DNA of 64,000 nucleotides from Methylotenera sp. (lineage in GTDB: Bacteria > Pseudomonadota > Gammaproteobacteria > Burkholderiales > Methylophilaceae): contig JAURWJ010000036.1 in the NCBI GenBank assembly GCA_030655015.1, forward strand, positions 1 to 64,000, in the 5' to 3' direction. The notes below the pieces were generated by a model. It did not search any database and was not told where the DNA came from. It worked only from the letters and a program-made list of their open reading frames with translations. A program made the position numbers and the translations under genes. Below, in pieces: positions 55,446-64,000 of the stretch. Numbering within the stretch: position 1 is the stretch's first letter; each line of letters begins with the position of its first letter.

Positions 55446-56235
55446 GATTATGATTTAAATCTAAAGCTATTTGTACGTAAATAGGTGAAAAAGCTTGCTG
55501 CTGGGTAATCCGCAACAAACCTTCGCGTGCCAACTCTAATATCGCTAAAAAACACACGACTAATTTAGGAATACCATCATTCACCACATCGAACAACTGC
55601 GTAAACTCTAGCAGTCTATCTGTTTTTAATCGCCGTAGAATAATACTCATGTGCTCACGCACAGAAAGCTCGGAGCGCCCTACCTTGTGATGTTTAAAAT
55701 GACTGGCGCGTTTAAGCACATTGCGCCACGCTTCGGCTAAATCATCCAAGCTTACTTCTGGCGGCTTCACTTGGCTAATATGCTGATAATAAGCGCTGGC
55801 AACACTAATGCCATCACCCACTTTAGGCATATCATCTAATCGTTGCGCCACAAGCTTAATCGCCTCGTATTCCATCAAACGCCGCACCAACTCTGCGCGC
55901 GGGTCGTCTTCTTCAGCAATTTCAGCAGGTTTTGGCAAAAGCATGCGCGACTTGATTTCAATCAGCATGGCAGACATCAGCAAGTAATCACCCGCTAATT
56001 CCAGCTTAATGGCGCGCATTTTTTCTACATATACCATATATTGGCGCGTTAAATCAGCCATTGGAATATCAAGAATATCCAGATTATGTTTGCGGATTAA
56101 ATACAACAGTAAATCTAACGGACCTTCAAACGCCTCTAAATATACTTCTAATGCATCGGGCGGAATGTAGAGATCTTTGGGAAGCTCAGTAAAATCCTCG
56201 CCCTTTATTTTTGCATTAAGTGGAGTTTCTATCAC
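55438..56235 (-). CDS. scpA: Segregation and condensation protein A
   Basis: A 265-residue kleisin subunit of the SMC complex. The N-terminal SMC-binding part [20 protein letters not shown] and [17 protein letters not shown] is diagnostic. A middle linker and a C-terminal winged helix follow ([20 protein letters not shown]). It overlaps scpB by eight bases and lies six bases after trpS, so the unit reads trpS-scpA-scpB-rluB. The smc gene is not in the window. Confidence 0.94.
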   Translation of the reverse strand: MIETPLNAKIKGEDFTELPKDLYIPPDALEVYLEAFEGPLDLLLYLIRKHNLDILDIPMADLTRQYMVYVEKMRAIKLELAGDYLLMSAMLIEIKSRMLLPKPAEIAEEDDPRAELVRRLMEYEAIKLVAQRLDDMPKVGDGISVASAYYQHISQVKPPEVSLDDLAEAWRNVLKRASHFKHHKVGRSELSVREHMSIILRRLKTDRLLEFTQLFDVVNDGIPKLVVCFLAILELAREGLLRITQQQAFSPIYVQIALDLNHNHE

Positions 56236-56241
56236 AGCAAA

Positions 56242-57444
56242 CTAACTGTAATTCAAACCCATTGCGTCACGCACATCGCGCATGGTTTCACGCGCTAATT
56301 TACGTGCTTTTTCACAGCCTTCAGCCACGATATTTTTCACTAAAGTTGGGTCTTCTGCGTACTGCGCAGCGCGTTCTTGAATGGGTTTTAGTTCTTTTAA
56401 CACACCTTCAATTACTGGACCTTTGCATTCAATACAGCCGATAGATGCGCTTTTACAGCCACTTTGCACCCAGTCTTGCGTGGATTGATCAGAGTAAATC
56501 TCGTGCAATTGCCATACTGGGCATTTAGCAGGGTCACCTGGGTCGGTACGGCGCCCGCGCGCAGGATCGGTCGGCAGGGTGTTGATTTTTTTCGTGACTG
56601 AATCACTATTTTCACGCAATGAAATAGTGTTGTTATACGATTTAGACATTTTTTGACCATCAAGCCCTGGCATTTTTGAAGCTGGCGTGAGCTTGTATTC
56701 AGGTTCCAGCAAAATCATTTTGCCGCCGCCCTCCAAATAGCCAAGCAAGCGCTCTTTATCACCCATACTCATGCCTTGCTGTTCTTCTATCATGGCACGC
56801 GCTGAATCTAGCGCCTCTTCATCGCCGCTTCGCTGGTAGGCAGTACGCATTTCTTCGTACAAAGCGCCACGCTTGCTGCCCAATTTCTTAATCGCAGCTT
56901 CGGCTTTTTCTTCAAAGCCTTTTTCTTTGCCATAAATATGGTTAAAGCGGCGTGCAATTTCACGCGTAAATTCAATATGTGGAATTTGGTCTTCGCCCAC
57001 CGGCACTTGGGTGGCTCTATAGACCAAAATATCGGCGCTTTGCAGCAATGGGTAACCCAAAAAGCCGTAAGTCGATAAGTCTTTACTTGATAACTTTTCT
57101 TGCTGGTCTTTGTAGGTAGGCACGCGCTCTAACCAACTGAGCGGCGTAATCATGCTTAGCAACGTGTGTAGTTCTGCATGCTCTGGTACACGGGACTGTA
57201 TAAAAATCGTCGCGTTTGCAGGGTCAACGCCCGCTGCTAGCCAGTCAATCACCATTTCCCACACGCTTTCTTCTATAATTTCAGGCGTATCGTAATGCGT
57301 AGTCAGGGCATGCCAATCTGCTACAAAAAATAAGCATTCATGCTCATGTTGAAGCTTAATCCAGTTTTTAAGTACACCGTTGTAATGCCCCAAATGCAAA
57401 TTGCCTGTGGGGCGCATGCCCGATAAAACCCGTTCTATTGCCAT
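56242..57444 (-). CDS. trpS: Tryptophanyl-tRNA synthetase
   Basis: A 400-residue class I synthetase. The HIGH-equivalent is in TGNLHLGHYNGVLKNW, the KMSKS loop in LDGQKMSKSYNNTISL, and GEDQIPHIEFTREIARRFN lies between. It is longer than the 334-residue E. coli enzyme because of an insert near residues 305-360 (KCPVWQLHEIYSDQ, then SASIGCIECKGPVIEGVL). That insert has cysteines and is the common betaproteobacterial form. It charges tRNA-Trp. It heads the trpS-scpA-scpB-rluB unit and lies 43 bases after the M50 protease. Confidence 0.95.
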   Translation of the reverse strand: MAIERVLSGMRPTGNLHLGHYNGVLKNWIKLQHEHECLFFVADWHALTTHYDTPEIIEESVWEMVIDWLAAGVDPANATIFIQSRVPEHAELHTLLSMITPLSWLERVPTYKDQQEKLSSKDLSTYGFLGYPLLQSADILVYRATQVPVGEDQIPHIEFTREIARRFNHIYGKEKGFEEKAEAAIKKLGSKRGALYEEMRTAYQRSGDEEALDSARAMIEEQQGMSMGDKERLLGYLEGGGKMILLEPEYKLTPASKMPGLDGQKMSKSYNNTISLRENSDSVTKKINTLPTDPARGRRTDPGDPAKCPVWQLHEIYSDQSTQDWVQSGCKSASIGCIECKGPVIEGVLKELKPIQERAAQYAEDPTLVKNIVAEGCEKARKLARETMRDVRDAMGLNYS

Positions 57445-57487
57445 GTGATGTAAAAACCTTAAATGAAGTAAGTCGTATTATAGCAAG

Positions 57488-58123
57488 TTAAACCAAACTA
57501 GAAATTAGGCCATACACAACACTAATCAATGGCATCAGTATTTTGCTCAACACACCCGTAAACAAAAGTACAATTAAGATGATAAAACCATAACGCTCAA
57601 GCTGTGCAAAAGGCTGTGCCAAATGGTGCGGCAACAAACTTACTGCGATACGGCCTCCGTCTAATGGTGGTAGCGGCAATAGGTTTAACACCATTAACAC
57701 GATATTGATCATCACGCCAGCTTTCGCCATGAGTGCTAACGGCAAGATAAAAGCCTCTGGCATCAAAACCGAATATTTAAGCACTAAGGCCCAAAATATT
57801 GCCATCACCAAGTTTGAGGCAGGCCCTGCAGCGGCCACCCACAGCATATCTTTTTTAGGGTTACGTAACCGAGAAAAATCTACAGGGACAGGCTTAGCCC
57901 AGCCAAATAAAATGCCACCTAACATAATGGTTAAAGCTGGCAGCAGAATCGTGCCGAACGGGTCTATATGTTTAAGTGGATTTAAGGTGATTCGCCCTGC
58001 ATTATGCGCAGTCATATCACCAAAGTATTTAGCCACATAGCCGTGTGCGGCCTCATGCACGGTAATCGCAAAAATAACGGGTAATGCATAAATAACTATT
58101 TTTTGTATCAGGGATAATTCCAT
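57488..58123 (-). CDS. Site-2 protease family membrane protein (M50)
   Basis: A 211-residue inner-membrane metalloprotease with six hydrophobic segments. The zinc site is HEAAH in ITVHEAAHGYVAKYFGD. The second conserved motif is NLLPLPPLDGGRIAVSLLPH, with Asp as third ligand. AGRITLNPLKHIDPFGTILLP is the usual text between. It lacks a PDZ domain, so it is the small housekeeping type, not RseP. The substrate is unknown. It lies between yciO and trpS, a common order in Betaproteobacteria. Confidence 0.92.
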   Translation of the reverse strand: MELSLIQKIVIYALPVIFAITVHEAAHGYVAKYFGDMTAHNAGRITLNPLKHIDPFGTILLPALTIMLGGILFGWAKPVPVDFSRLRNPKKDMLWVAAAGPASNLVMAIFWALVLKYSVLMPEAFILPLALMAKAGVMINIVLMVLNLLPLPPLDGGRIAVSLLPHHLAQPFAQLERYGFIILIVLLFTGVLSKILMPLISVVYGLISSLV

Positions 58124-58162
58124 TGTTTACTCTTTAATAAATATGCTTTAAAAATCTTACAA

Positions 58163-58786
58163 TTACAAACCAAACGGTGCCAATGCTCCCAATCCTTCAC
58201 GAACCAGCTCAGGGGACTCTCCGGTTAAATTAATCACCGTTGTCGCACCCGCCACACAAGCGCCGGCATCAATCACTAAATCGACTTGTTGCTCTAGTCG
58301 GTCGCGAATTTCCCATGCTTCAGTTAACGCGACATCATCATTAGGCAGCGAAAGCGTCATACTTAACAATGGTGCGTCTATGGCCTCCAATATAGCCTGT
58401 ACAATACGATGATCTGGCACACGAATACCTATCGTACTCCGTTTAGGGTGCTGCAATTTACGCGGCACCTCGCGCGTTGCATTCAAAATAAAAGTATAGA
58501 CGCCTGGCGTATTAGCCTTAAGCAGGCGAAACTGGCTATTACTCACCACTGCATAATTGCCTAGCTCACTTAAATTGCGGCATAAAAGCGTAAAGAAATG
58601 CTTATCGTCCACGCCGCGAATTTGGCGAATCCTCGCTTGTGCGTCGCCATATCCCAGCATGCACCCTAGCGCATAGCCTGAATCTGTTGCATAGGCAATT
58701 ACACCGCCTTTACGCAGAATATCAGCGGTTTGTGTAATCAAGCGTGGTTGCGGATTATCTAAATTAATATTAAAAAATTGTGACAT
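58163..58786 (-). CDS. yciO: YciO/Sua5-family protein (threonylcarbamoyl-AMP synthase-like)
   Basis: A 207-residue protein of the YrdC/Sua5/YciO fold. Text: DILRKGGVIAYATDSGYALG, KHFFTLLCRNLSELGNYAV, YTFILNATREVPRKLQHPKR and STIGIRVPDHRIVQAILEA. The DSGYALGC opening and its place next to the rnmA-type PHP gene mark it as YciO, not TsaC. YciO has weak threonylcarbamoyl-AMP activity in other bacteria; its main role is unsettled. It follows rnmA after twelve bases. Confidence 0.9.
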   Translation of the reverse strand: MSQFFNINLDNPQPRLITQTADILRKGGVIAYATDSGYALGCMLGYGDAQARIRQIRGVDDKHFFTLLCRNLSELGNYAVVSNSQFRLLKANTPGVYTFILNATREVPRKLQHPKRSTIGIRVPDHRIVQAILEAIDAPLLSMTLSLPNDDVALTEAWEIRDRLEQQVDLVIDAGACVAGATTVINLTGESPELVREGLGALAPFGL

Positions 58787-58798
58787 GCTATGAAACTC

Positions 58799-59647
58799 TC
58801 AAGAGGCTACTAATGCGTTAGTTTGTGGCCAATCTTGCCAGACAGGAATGCAATTACTTGGCAAAGCCGGCAATCGTCCCATTTCCATAAAGCTAATGCC
58901 TTTACCATGATAATCAGAGCCTTGCGAGGCTTTTAAGCCGAATAATTGTGCATATTTTGCATACTCAACATACTGCGCCGCAGTGTGGCTACCTGTCACC
59001 ACTTCAATTGCTGAACCACCCAAGGCTCTAAACTCTTCCAGCAACAACAACATATTAGTTCGGCGTATGTCATAACGCCCAGGATGTGCCAACACAGCCA
59101 CACCACCGCTACCTGTGATTAAATTCAGCGCAGATTCAAGACTCATCCATTCATGATCCACAAAACCTGGTTTACCTTTAACCAGATATTTTTTAAATAC
59201 AGATTTAGCATCTTTGGCATACTGACGCTCCACTAAAAAACGCGCAAAGTGCATACGCGTTAATATACTTTGCTGCGCCAAAGTCGATGCCGCTTCAAAA
59301 GCACCATGAATACCAGCTTTTTCGAGGCCAAGCGCCATTTGTTTAGCACGCTCTAATCTGCCTTGCCTGACGCTGGCTAAACTTTTCATGAGTATTGTGT
59401 TTAGTGGGTTAATGTTTAACCCAACCACGTGCAAAGTACGTTTTTTCCACGTTACAGAAATTTCAACGCCATTCACCAACTGTATGCCGTACTGTATTGC
59501 GGCTTGCTGCGCTTCAGCCAGGCCGCTTATGTCATCGTGGTCCGTCAACGCTAATATCTTTACGCCATGGGTCGCGGCGTGTTCAACAAGATCGGTTGGC
59601 GAAAGCAAACCATCGGAAATATTAGAATGTGAGTGTAGATCTATCAT
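58799..59647 (-). CDS. PHP-domain phosphoesterase (RnmA/TrpH/YciV)
   Basis: A 282-residue metal-dependent phosphoesterase. The PHP motifs run MIDLHSHSNISDGLLSPTD, LALTDHDDISGLAEAQ, VNGVEISVTW, VAVLAHPGRYD and SQGSDYHGKGI. Relatives hydrolyse nucleoside 3',5'-bisphosphates and trim 5' ends of small ribosomal RNAs. The adjacent yciO and the rluB-scp-trpS group form the same neighbourhood as E. coli yciV-yciO-rluB. It is divergent from yciB with a 208-base gap. I leave the symbol blank because rnm, rnmA, trpH and yciV are all in use. Confidence 0.92.
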   Translation of the reverse strand: MIDLHSHSNISDGLLSPTDLVEHAATHGVKILALTDHDDISGLAEAQQAAIQYGIQLVNGVEISVTWKKRTLHVVGLNINPLNTILMKSLASVRQGRLERAKQMALGLEKAGIHGAFEAASTLAQQSILTRMHFARFLVERQYAKDAKSVFKKYLVKGKPGFVDHEWMSLESALNLITGSGGVAVLAHPGRYDIRRTNMLLLLEEFRALGGSAIEVVTGSHTAAQYVEYAKYAQLFGLKASQGSDYHGKGISFMEMGRLPALPSNCIPVWQDWPQTNALVAS

Positions 59648-59855
59648 TAAAACATTGTTAGTAAATGACTTGCGTCAGCATTACACCTGAGAATTACAAT
59701 ACAAAAATACAAAGATAATTCCAATAGGCACTTGAAATTACGCCTTGCAGCACAACAACTATCATAGCAAAATAGCACATTAGGCTAAAGCATTGTTTTT
59801 TGATTCGTTTTTTAGCTTATTGATGTGAATAGTTTCCACCTTTAAAAGAGCTGAT

Positions 59856-60407
59856 ATGAAGTTTTTGTTCGATTTATTCCCCGTTATTTTGTTTTTTGTT
59901 GCATTTAAGTTTTTTGGCATTTTTACCGCAACTGCTGTCGCCATTGTGGCAACAATCACACAAATTATTTACGTCAAACTTCGCCACGGCGTGGTAGAAA
60001 AAATGTTGCTTATTAGTGGTGTCATTATTACCGTGTTTGGTGGTGCCACTTTATTGCTAAAAGACCCGACCTTTATTCAATGGAAACCCAGTATTTTATA
60101 TTGGCTATTTGCTGCAGGACTATTAGGCGCGCAACTATTGTTTAACAAAAACCCCATGCGCAGCATGATGGGCAAACAAATACAATTACCAGATACAGTC
60201 TGGTCTAAACTCAATATTGCCTGGGCCATACTGTTTGTCGCATTAGGTTTTTTAAATCTGTATGTAGCTTTTAATTACTCACAAGACACTTGGGTGAACT
60301 TTAAGCTTTTCGGCATCACTGGCATCATGTTTGTTTTTATTATTGTGCAAACATTATTTATCAGTAAATACCTACCTAAAGAAGACTCAAAAGAGGATGC
60401 ACAATAA
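59856..60407 (+). CDS. yciB: Inner membrane protein YciB (septation protein A)
   Basis: A 183-residue protein with five hydrophobic segments. The start [21 protein letters not shown] and the segments [20 protein letters not shown] and [23 protein letters not shown] (in part) are standard. YciB affects envelope and division proteins in E. coli and is also annotated as IspA/septation protein A. AAGAGCTGAT precedes the ATG with a weak ribosome site. The stop overlaps yciI by one base (TAATG). The next genes yciI, bolA and ppiC form one unit ending in a terminator. Confidence 0.94.
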   Translation: MKFLFDLFPVILFFVAFKFFGIFTATAVAIVATITQIIYVKLRHGVVEKMLLISGVIITVFGGATLLLKDPTFIQWKPSILYWLFAAGLLGAQLLFNKNPMRSMMGKQIQLPDTVWSKLNIAWAILFVALGFLNLYVAFNYSQDTWVNFKLFGITGIMFVFIIVQTLFISKYLPKEDSKEDAQ

Positions 60408-60706
60408 TGTGGTACGCCATAGTTGCTGAAGATGCTCCCAACAGTTTAGATAAACGCTTAAGCGCCAGACCTGAACATTTAGCTAGGTTGCAAGACCTTC
60501 AAAATACTGGGCGCTTATTGCTTGCAGGACCATTCCCAGCCATCGACAGCCCAGATCCAGGACCTGCCGGCTACTCTGGTAGCCTGATTGTGGCAGAGTT
60601 TTCTAACATTGAAGAGGCGAAACAATGGGCCAATAGTGACCCTTTTGTTATCAATGGTGTTTATAACCAGGTTTCAGTGAAACCTTTTAGAAAAACCTTG
60701 CCCTAA
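60407..60706 (+). CDS. yciI: YciI-like protein
   Basis: A 99-residue cytoplasmic protein of the ferredoxin-like YciI fold. Text: [60 protein letters not shown] and [13 protein letters not shown]. The conserved His (PEHLARL) and Asp (SDPF) pair is present. The function of YciI is unknown. It overlaps yciB by one base and lies seven bases before bolA. Confidence 0.93.
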   Translation: MWYAIVAEDAPNSLDKRLSARPEHLARLQDLQNTGRLLLAGPFPAIDSPDPGPAGYSGSLIVAEFSNIEEAKQWANSDPFVINGVYNQVSVKPFRKTLP

Positions 60707-60713
60707 GATACAG

Positions 60714-60974
60714 ATGACTTTAGCTGATGAAATTACCGAACGCTTACAGATTCTGGCGCCTACAACGCTGAATCTAATAGATGAAAGTGCCTTACACGCA
60801 GGGCATAAAGGCAATGGCGGTGGCGCTCACTTTATGCTCAAAATAACCAGCTCGCATTTCTGTGGAAAATCACAGATAATGCGCCATCGCCTTATTTATC
60901 AAACCTTAACCGACCTCATGCCGCACAAAATACATGCCCTTAGTATAGTAGCCATCGCAGCGGATGAGGTTTAA
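60714..60974 (+). CDS. BolA family protein
   Basis: An 86-residue protein of the BolA/YrbA fold. The start DEITERLQILAPTTLNLID is followed by ALHAGHKGNGGGAHFMLKI, with the family's H.GH...G.HF pattern. The ending LYQ/HKIHALSIVAIA is usual. BolA proteins bind monothiol glutaredoxins and iron-sulfur clusters or act as regulators. It lies between yciI and ppiC, its normal place in Betaproteobacteria. The exact subgroup is not decided. Confidence 0.92.
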   Translation: MTLADEITERLQILAPTTLNLIDESALHAGHKGNGGGAHFMLKITSSHFCGKSQIMRHRLIYQTLTDLMPHKIHALSIVAIAADEV

Positions 60975-61036
60975 CAATCCATTCAACCTTTTAACCTTAA
61001 TCACCCAAACTAAACTTCTATCTTGAGGACTTTTGC

Positions 61037-61825
61037 ATGAAATTCACCCGAACTTTAATCGCAGTCGCCATTTTGTCTTTAGCACCATCAGCGTTTGCTG
61101 CAGATGCGGTCGCTACCGTTAATGGCAAACAAATCAAACAATCTGTTTATGACTTAATCGTTAAAGATGCTACCGCCAACGGCCAAAAAGTTGACGCTAA
61201 TATTAAAGATGCCATTATCAATGAGTTAGTCAGCTCAGAGCTTGTGTACCAAGAGGCTCAAAAGCTCGGGCTCGATAAACAACCAGATTACATCGCACGT
61301 GAGGAACTTGGCCGTCGCAAACTATTGACCAGTACATTTTTACAAGATTACGTTAAGAAAAATCCAATCTCAGATGCAGACACTAAAGCCGCTTATGAAC
61401 AATACAAAAAAGCCAATGGTGAAAAAGAATACAGCGCACGCCATATTTTAGTTAAAACTGAAACTGACGCCAAAGATATCATTGCTCAACTGGCAAAAGG
61501 TACCGATATTGCAAAAATTGCTAAAGAAAAATCACTGGATCCTGGCTCAAAAGACAAAGGTGGCGATCTTGGCTGGTTCTCACCAGCAACCATGGTCAAA
61601 CCATTCAGCGATGTTGTTGCTAACCTGCAAAAAGGTGCATCTTCAACCAGCCCAGTACAAACTCAATTTGGCTGGCATGTAATTAAACTGGTTGATACAC
61701 GCGCCGCGCAACCACTCGCTTATGACAAAGTAAAAGAGGGTTTGCAAAAAAACTTGCAACAACGTAACTTAGAAAAACTCATGACTGATTTACGTGGCAA
61801 AGCAAAAATAGACATCGCAAAATAA
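61037..61825 (+). CDS. Periplasmic PpiC-type peptidyl-prolyl isomerase
   Basis: A 262-residue secreted chaperone-isomerase. A signal peptide (TRTLIAVAILSLAPSAFA) is followed by a SurA-like N-terminal helical part (ATVNGKQIKQSVYDLIVKDA). One parvulin domain follows (YSARHILVKTETDAKDIIAQ, GGDLGWFSPATMVKPF, SPVQTQFGWHVIKLVD). The tail is basic and helical. It probably helps fold outer-membrane or periplasmic proteins. GAGGAC about nine bases before the ATG is the ribosome site. The terminator at 61862 ends the yciB-yciI-bolA-ppiC unit. Confidence 0.92.
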   Translation: MKFTRTLIAVAILSLAPSAFAADAVATVNGKQIKQSVYDLIVKDATANGQKVDANIKDAIINELVSSELVYQEAQKLGLDKQPDYIAREELGRRKLLTSTFLQDYVKKNPISDADTKAAYEQYKKANGEKEYSARHILVKTETDAKDIIAQLAKGTDIAKIAKEKSLDPGSKDKGGDLGWFSPATMVKPFSDVVANLQKGASSTSPVQTQFGWHVIKLVDTRAAQPLAYDKVKEGLQKNLQQRNLEKLMTDLRGKAKIDIAK

Positions 61826-61861
61826 AAAATTGTTTGATTAAATTTGTCATTAATTAAAAAG

Positions 61862-61888
61862 CGGGCTCTAAATTTAGAGCCCGTTTTT
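61862..61888 (+). terminator. Rho-independent terminator after ppiC
   Basis: CGGGCTCTAAATTTAGAGCCCG is a perfect palindrome with a stem of up to eleven bases, followed by five T. Being symmetric, it may act from either side. A second weaker hairpin (GTGCTG-TTA-CAGCAC) lies about 20 bases further on. The rest of the 290-base gap to 62115 shows nothing else. Confidence 0.93.
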
Positions 61889-62115
61889 AATTGATCGAAA
61901 AATGTGCTGTTACAGCACTTTCCCAAAACCGCAAGCGTAAAACTCCGCAAAAACCATGTGACGTTAATCTGCGTCCATGCATCGCACTTAACCTAAATAT
62001 CTGCACAGTAAAATCTTAGAGGTAAGGCAGTTAAAACCTTTTAATCCCGACTTAATCGTTTTTGAGCCATAATTACACTGTACGAGATACCAATAAAACA
62101 GGCTAACGAGACACT

Positions 62116-63162
62116 ATGCGTATATTGCTCATTGATGACACGCAACTGAACATTACTTTATTGCAACACCTCATTAAGAAAATCCCTGAATATGAGTCTA
62201 TTGCTTTTACCAACCCGATTGAAGCGCTACATTGGTGTAGAGACAATGAACCTGATTTAGTTGTGGTTGATTATATGATGCCAGAAATGGATGGCATTCA
62301 ATTTACTCAACAATTTAGAGGTTTTGTTAATTATCAGGATATTCCCGTGCTGATGGTAACCGCCAATAGCGAAACCAGTGTTCGCCACAAAGCACTCGTC
62401 AGTGGTGTTACCGACTTTCTCAATAAACCATTAGACAACAGTGAGTTTGTCGCACGTGCTAGAAACATGCTGGCATTGCGCCAAAGCCAAAAAAAGCTCA
62501 TGGATCATGCCGCATGGTTAGCAGAAGAAGTCAGCAAAGCTACCGCAAAAATCAAAGCACAAGAGCGTGAAACTATTTTCTGCCTGGCTAAAGCCGCAGA
62601 ATACCGCGACCCAGAAACAGGCGCACATATTCAACGCATGGCCTATTACTCAAAGCATATTGCTCGGGTGCTTGGTTTATCTGTACAGCAGCAAGAGTTA
62701 TTGCTCGAAGCCGCACCCATGCACGATATTGGCAAAGTTGGTATTGCGGATGCAATCTTACTTAAGCCTGGAAAACTCACGTCAGAAGAGTTTGCCGTGA
62801 TGAAGCAGCATGCGGTGATTGGCTATCAATTATTAAATGAAAGTAGCTCCCCTTTACTGAAATTGGCCGCAGAAATTGCACATACTCATCACGAAAAATA
62901 CGATGGGAGTGGGTACCCTAGAGGCTTGGCGAATGAAGATATCCCGTTATTTGGGCGTATTGTTGCCGTCGCAGACGTATTCGACGCCCTCACCTCTGAA
63001 CGCCCCTACAAAAAAGCCTGGCGCATAGAGGACGCTTGTCAATTACTGCGTGACGGTTCGGGGCAACACTTTGACCCAACCTGTGTGGAGGCTTTTTTTA
63101 GCGAATTTGACAACATTATTAACATTAAAAATACGTTTATAGATATTGGAAATGACCTCTAA
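62116..63162 (+). CDS. Response regulator with HD-GYP phosphodiesterase domain
   Basis: A 348-residue cytoplasmic protein. The receiver domain has the acidic pair in LLIDDTQ, the phosphorylated Asp 52 in VVVDYMMPEMDG and the Lys in LNKPLDN. A coiled-coil linker leads to the HD-GYP domain: HDIGKVGIADAILLKPGKLT with HD at 203-204, HHEKYDGSGYPRGL with GYP at 266-268, and ADVFDALTSERPYKKAW. It is RpfG-like and probably hydrolyses c-di-GMP when phosphorylated. Its partner kinase is not adjacent; the partial sensor gene at 63895 is the nearest candidate. It is the second c-di-GMP enzyme in the window. Confidence 0.94.
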   Translation: MRILLIDDTQLNITLLQHLIKKIPEYESIAFTNPIEALHWCRDNEPDLVVVDYMMPEMDGIQFTQQFRGFVNYQDIPVLMVTANSETSVRHKALVSGVTDFLNKPLDNSEFVARARNMLALRQSQKKLMDHAAWLAEEVSKATAKIKAQERETIFCLAKAAEYRDPETGAHIQRMAYYSKHIARVLGLSVQQQELLLEAAPMHDIGKVGIADAILLKPGKLTSEEFAVMKQHAVIGYQLLNESSSPLLKLAAEIAHTHHEKYDGSGYPRGLANEDIPLFGRIVAVADVFDALTSERPYKKAWRIEDACQLLRDGSGQHFDPTCVEAFFSEFDNIINIKNTFIDIGNDL

Positions 63163-63381
63163 AATATCGGCCCGAAAGGCTAGACTTTAACCAGTAAGGA
63201 GTTGGGATAAATGGAGGCTCTCTTAAGCCAAGCATTTTCCATTGGGTGAAAATGCTACAAAAACCGTTCGTGGTGCCCCTTCAATTTTGCTCAGAAGAGC
63301 CTTATCTAGCTATGAATGTAGCGCATTGACAGGCGCTGTCTGGACGGGGGGGGGTTGACTAACGAAAAAACTAGCTTAAAC

Positions 63382-63594
63382 TTAGCTGGCTTTAACCAAA
63401 ACCGCATATATCTCATCTTTAAGATGAAGTTTCTCTTTCTTTAATGCCTCAATTTCATCATGGGTACCCGCTTCAATATGCGCCTCCATGTTTTTGATTT
63501 TTTGATCAATGGCATTATGACGATCAAATAAATGCGTGAAGTGTAAATCGGCATGCTTGAGTTGCGTGATTAAATCGCGATATTCTGGAAACAT
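63382..63594 (-). CDS. YdcH family protein (DUF465)
   Basis: A 70-residue helical protein. The start at 63594 is chosen because AAAGGA lies seven bases upstream and the family begins with MFPEYRDLITQLKHAD. The rest (FTHLFDRHNAIDQKIKNMEA, then LKKEKLHLKDEIYAVL) is the YdcH/DUF465 coiled coil. The function is unknown in the family. It is convergent with the HD-GYP gene. A near-FNR site lies about 85 bases upstream. Confidence 0.9.
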   Translation of the reverse strand: MFPEYRDLITQLKHADLHFTHLFDRHNAIDQKIKNMEAHIEAGTHDEIEALKKEKLHLKDEIYAVLVKAS

Positions 63595-63675
63595 ATGAAA
63601 TCCTTTAAAGGTGAGTTCTAAACACTCCAATTCTACGTTTTTTCAGTCTGTAGCTACAGTAAAAATGGTCTGTTT

Positions 63676-63689
63676 TTGACTTGCATCAA
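63676..63689. promoter_or_regulatory. Near-consensus FNR-like site between ydcH-like gene and sensor gene
   Basis: TTGACTTGCATCAA differs from TTGATNNNNATCAA at one fixed base. It lies in the divergent gap 63595-63894. No well-placed -10 is seen on either strand, so regulation is uncertain. The rest of that gap shows nothing I can name. Confidence 0.35.
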
Positions 63690-63894
63690 AAACTGTTAAA
63701 AATAAGACAACAAAACAGCATACCTCTATACAATTTTCAGTTCACGAGTATTTTCTGTGAATGAGCAAGGTACAGTATTGAAGAGCACCTGATAGATTGT
63801 GAGCAGTTGTGACCTGCACCCCATAAAAAACCAGCAATATCTTGTATGGTAAGATGCCAATCAAATTTTGATGCTCATTTGGATGTGACCAACA

Positions 63895-64000
63895 ATGCAG
63901 ACCTTAATCAATTTATTAGGCCCCAATGGGCTCATTCCACATGGCTACTGCCTAAGCTGGAACCCAGGCTTGCTGTGGCTACATGTACTATCAGACACTC
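63895..64000 (+). CDS. Sensor protein with ethylene-receptor-like membrane region (partial, 3' end outside window)
   Basis: The frame from ATG 63895 is open to the window edge (35 residues). LLGPNGLIPHGYCLSWNPGL and LWLHVLSDT match the start of bacterial sensors with an ETR1-like three-helix membrane domain, in which PHGxCLxW precedes the first helix. Such proteins usually continue into histidine kinase, PAS or GGDEF domains. The output domain lies outside the window. It follows the HD-GYP response regulator and a YdcH-like gene, so it might be that regulator's kinase. Confidence 0.75.
   Translation, partial: MQTLINLLGPNGLIPHGYCLSWNPGLLWLHVLSDT

Noticed and set aside
63341-63360. Run of G near 63347 as a phase-variable tract
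   Set aside because: It lies in no gene and has no promoter-like elements at useful spacing; it may be an assembly artefact.

Overview
This window is chromosomal DNA from a Gram-negative proteobacterium. It carries LPS-type envelope genes (ompW, TonB receptor, RND efflux, YdbH), and its housekeeping set and gene order (xseA/kup, dapD-dapE-prmB, rluB-scpB-scpA-trpS, yciB-yciI-bolA-ppiC) are those of Betaproteobacteria. My best guess is a Methylophilaceae-like (Methylotenera-type) member of the Nitrosomonadales. That is recognition, not proof: no methylotrophy gene lies in the window. I saw no rRNA, tRNA, CRISPR array or transposase. The first and last genes run off the edges.

Layout. 0-12.2 kb: an energy, ion and stress block with the end of phosphoketolase, acetate kinase, a CaCA antiporter, a decayed Na/Pi cotransporter, a CPA2 antiporter, two tandem-domain universal stress proteins, a P2-type cation ATPase, a YbeL-like zinc-ribbon protein and an NfeD-slipin pair. 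12.2-16.7 kb: a radical SAM protein, Fnr, hemN and ompW. Perfect FNR boxes lie upstream of hemN and ompW, so the window holds both the oxygen sensor and likely targets. 16.7-31.5 kb: mostly housekeeping genes (rlmD, the YdbH-lipoprotein-YdbL envelope bridge, cysM, dsbB, xseA, kup, an M48 protease, dapD, yffB, dapE, prmB). Between them lie several inverted-repeat elements, a GIY-YIG gene bracketed by inverted repeats, and an exonuclease gene with an in-frame stop. 31.5-36.1 kb: a compact TonB receptor / YfiR / GGDEF-EAL signalling operon.

37.4-53.4 kb is accessory DNA. Its core is a copper/silver detoxification island: cusF-cusC-cusB-cusA, a YHS-tagged copper ATPase, Met- and His-rich small proteins, DUF2231/DUF2933/DUF5676 membrane proteins, two ICMT-like membrane methyltransferases, a YHS-SLOG fusion and a divergent lycopene-cyclase-domain protein. 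Copper would be bound in the periplasm by CusF and the Met-rich protein, expelled across both membranes by CusCBA, and exported from the cytoplasm by the P-type ATPase. No regulator gene is present. The right edge holds a ParE-type toxin-antitoxin pair and a truncated exoribonuclease.

53.7-64 kb returns to core genes: rluB, scpB, scpA, trpS, an M50 protease, yciO and rnmA, then yciB-yciI-bolA-ppiC, an HD-GYP response regulator, a YdcH-like protein and the start of a sensor protein with an ethylene-receptor-like membrane region.

The least explained items are (1) a three-copy double-hairpin repeat, two copies of which sit inside roughly 190-bp inverted-repeat elements, (2) the lycopene-cyclase-domain and YHS-SLOG proteins in the copper island, and (3) the TonB receptor coupled to YfiR and c-di-GMP enzymes.
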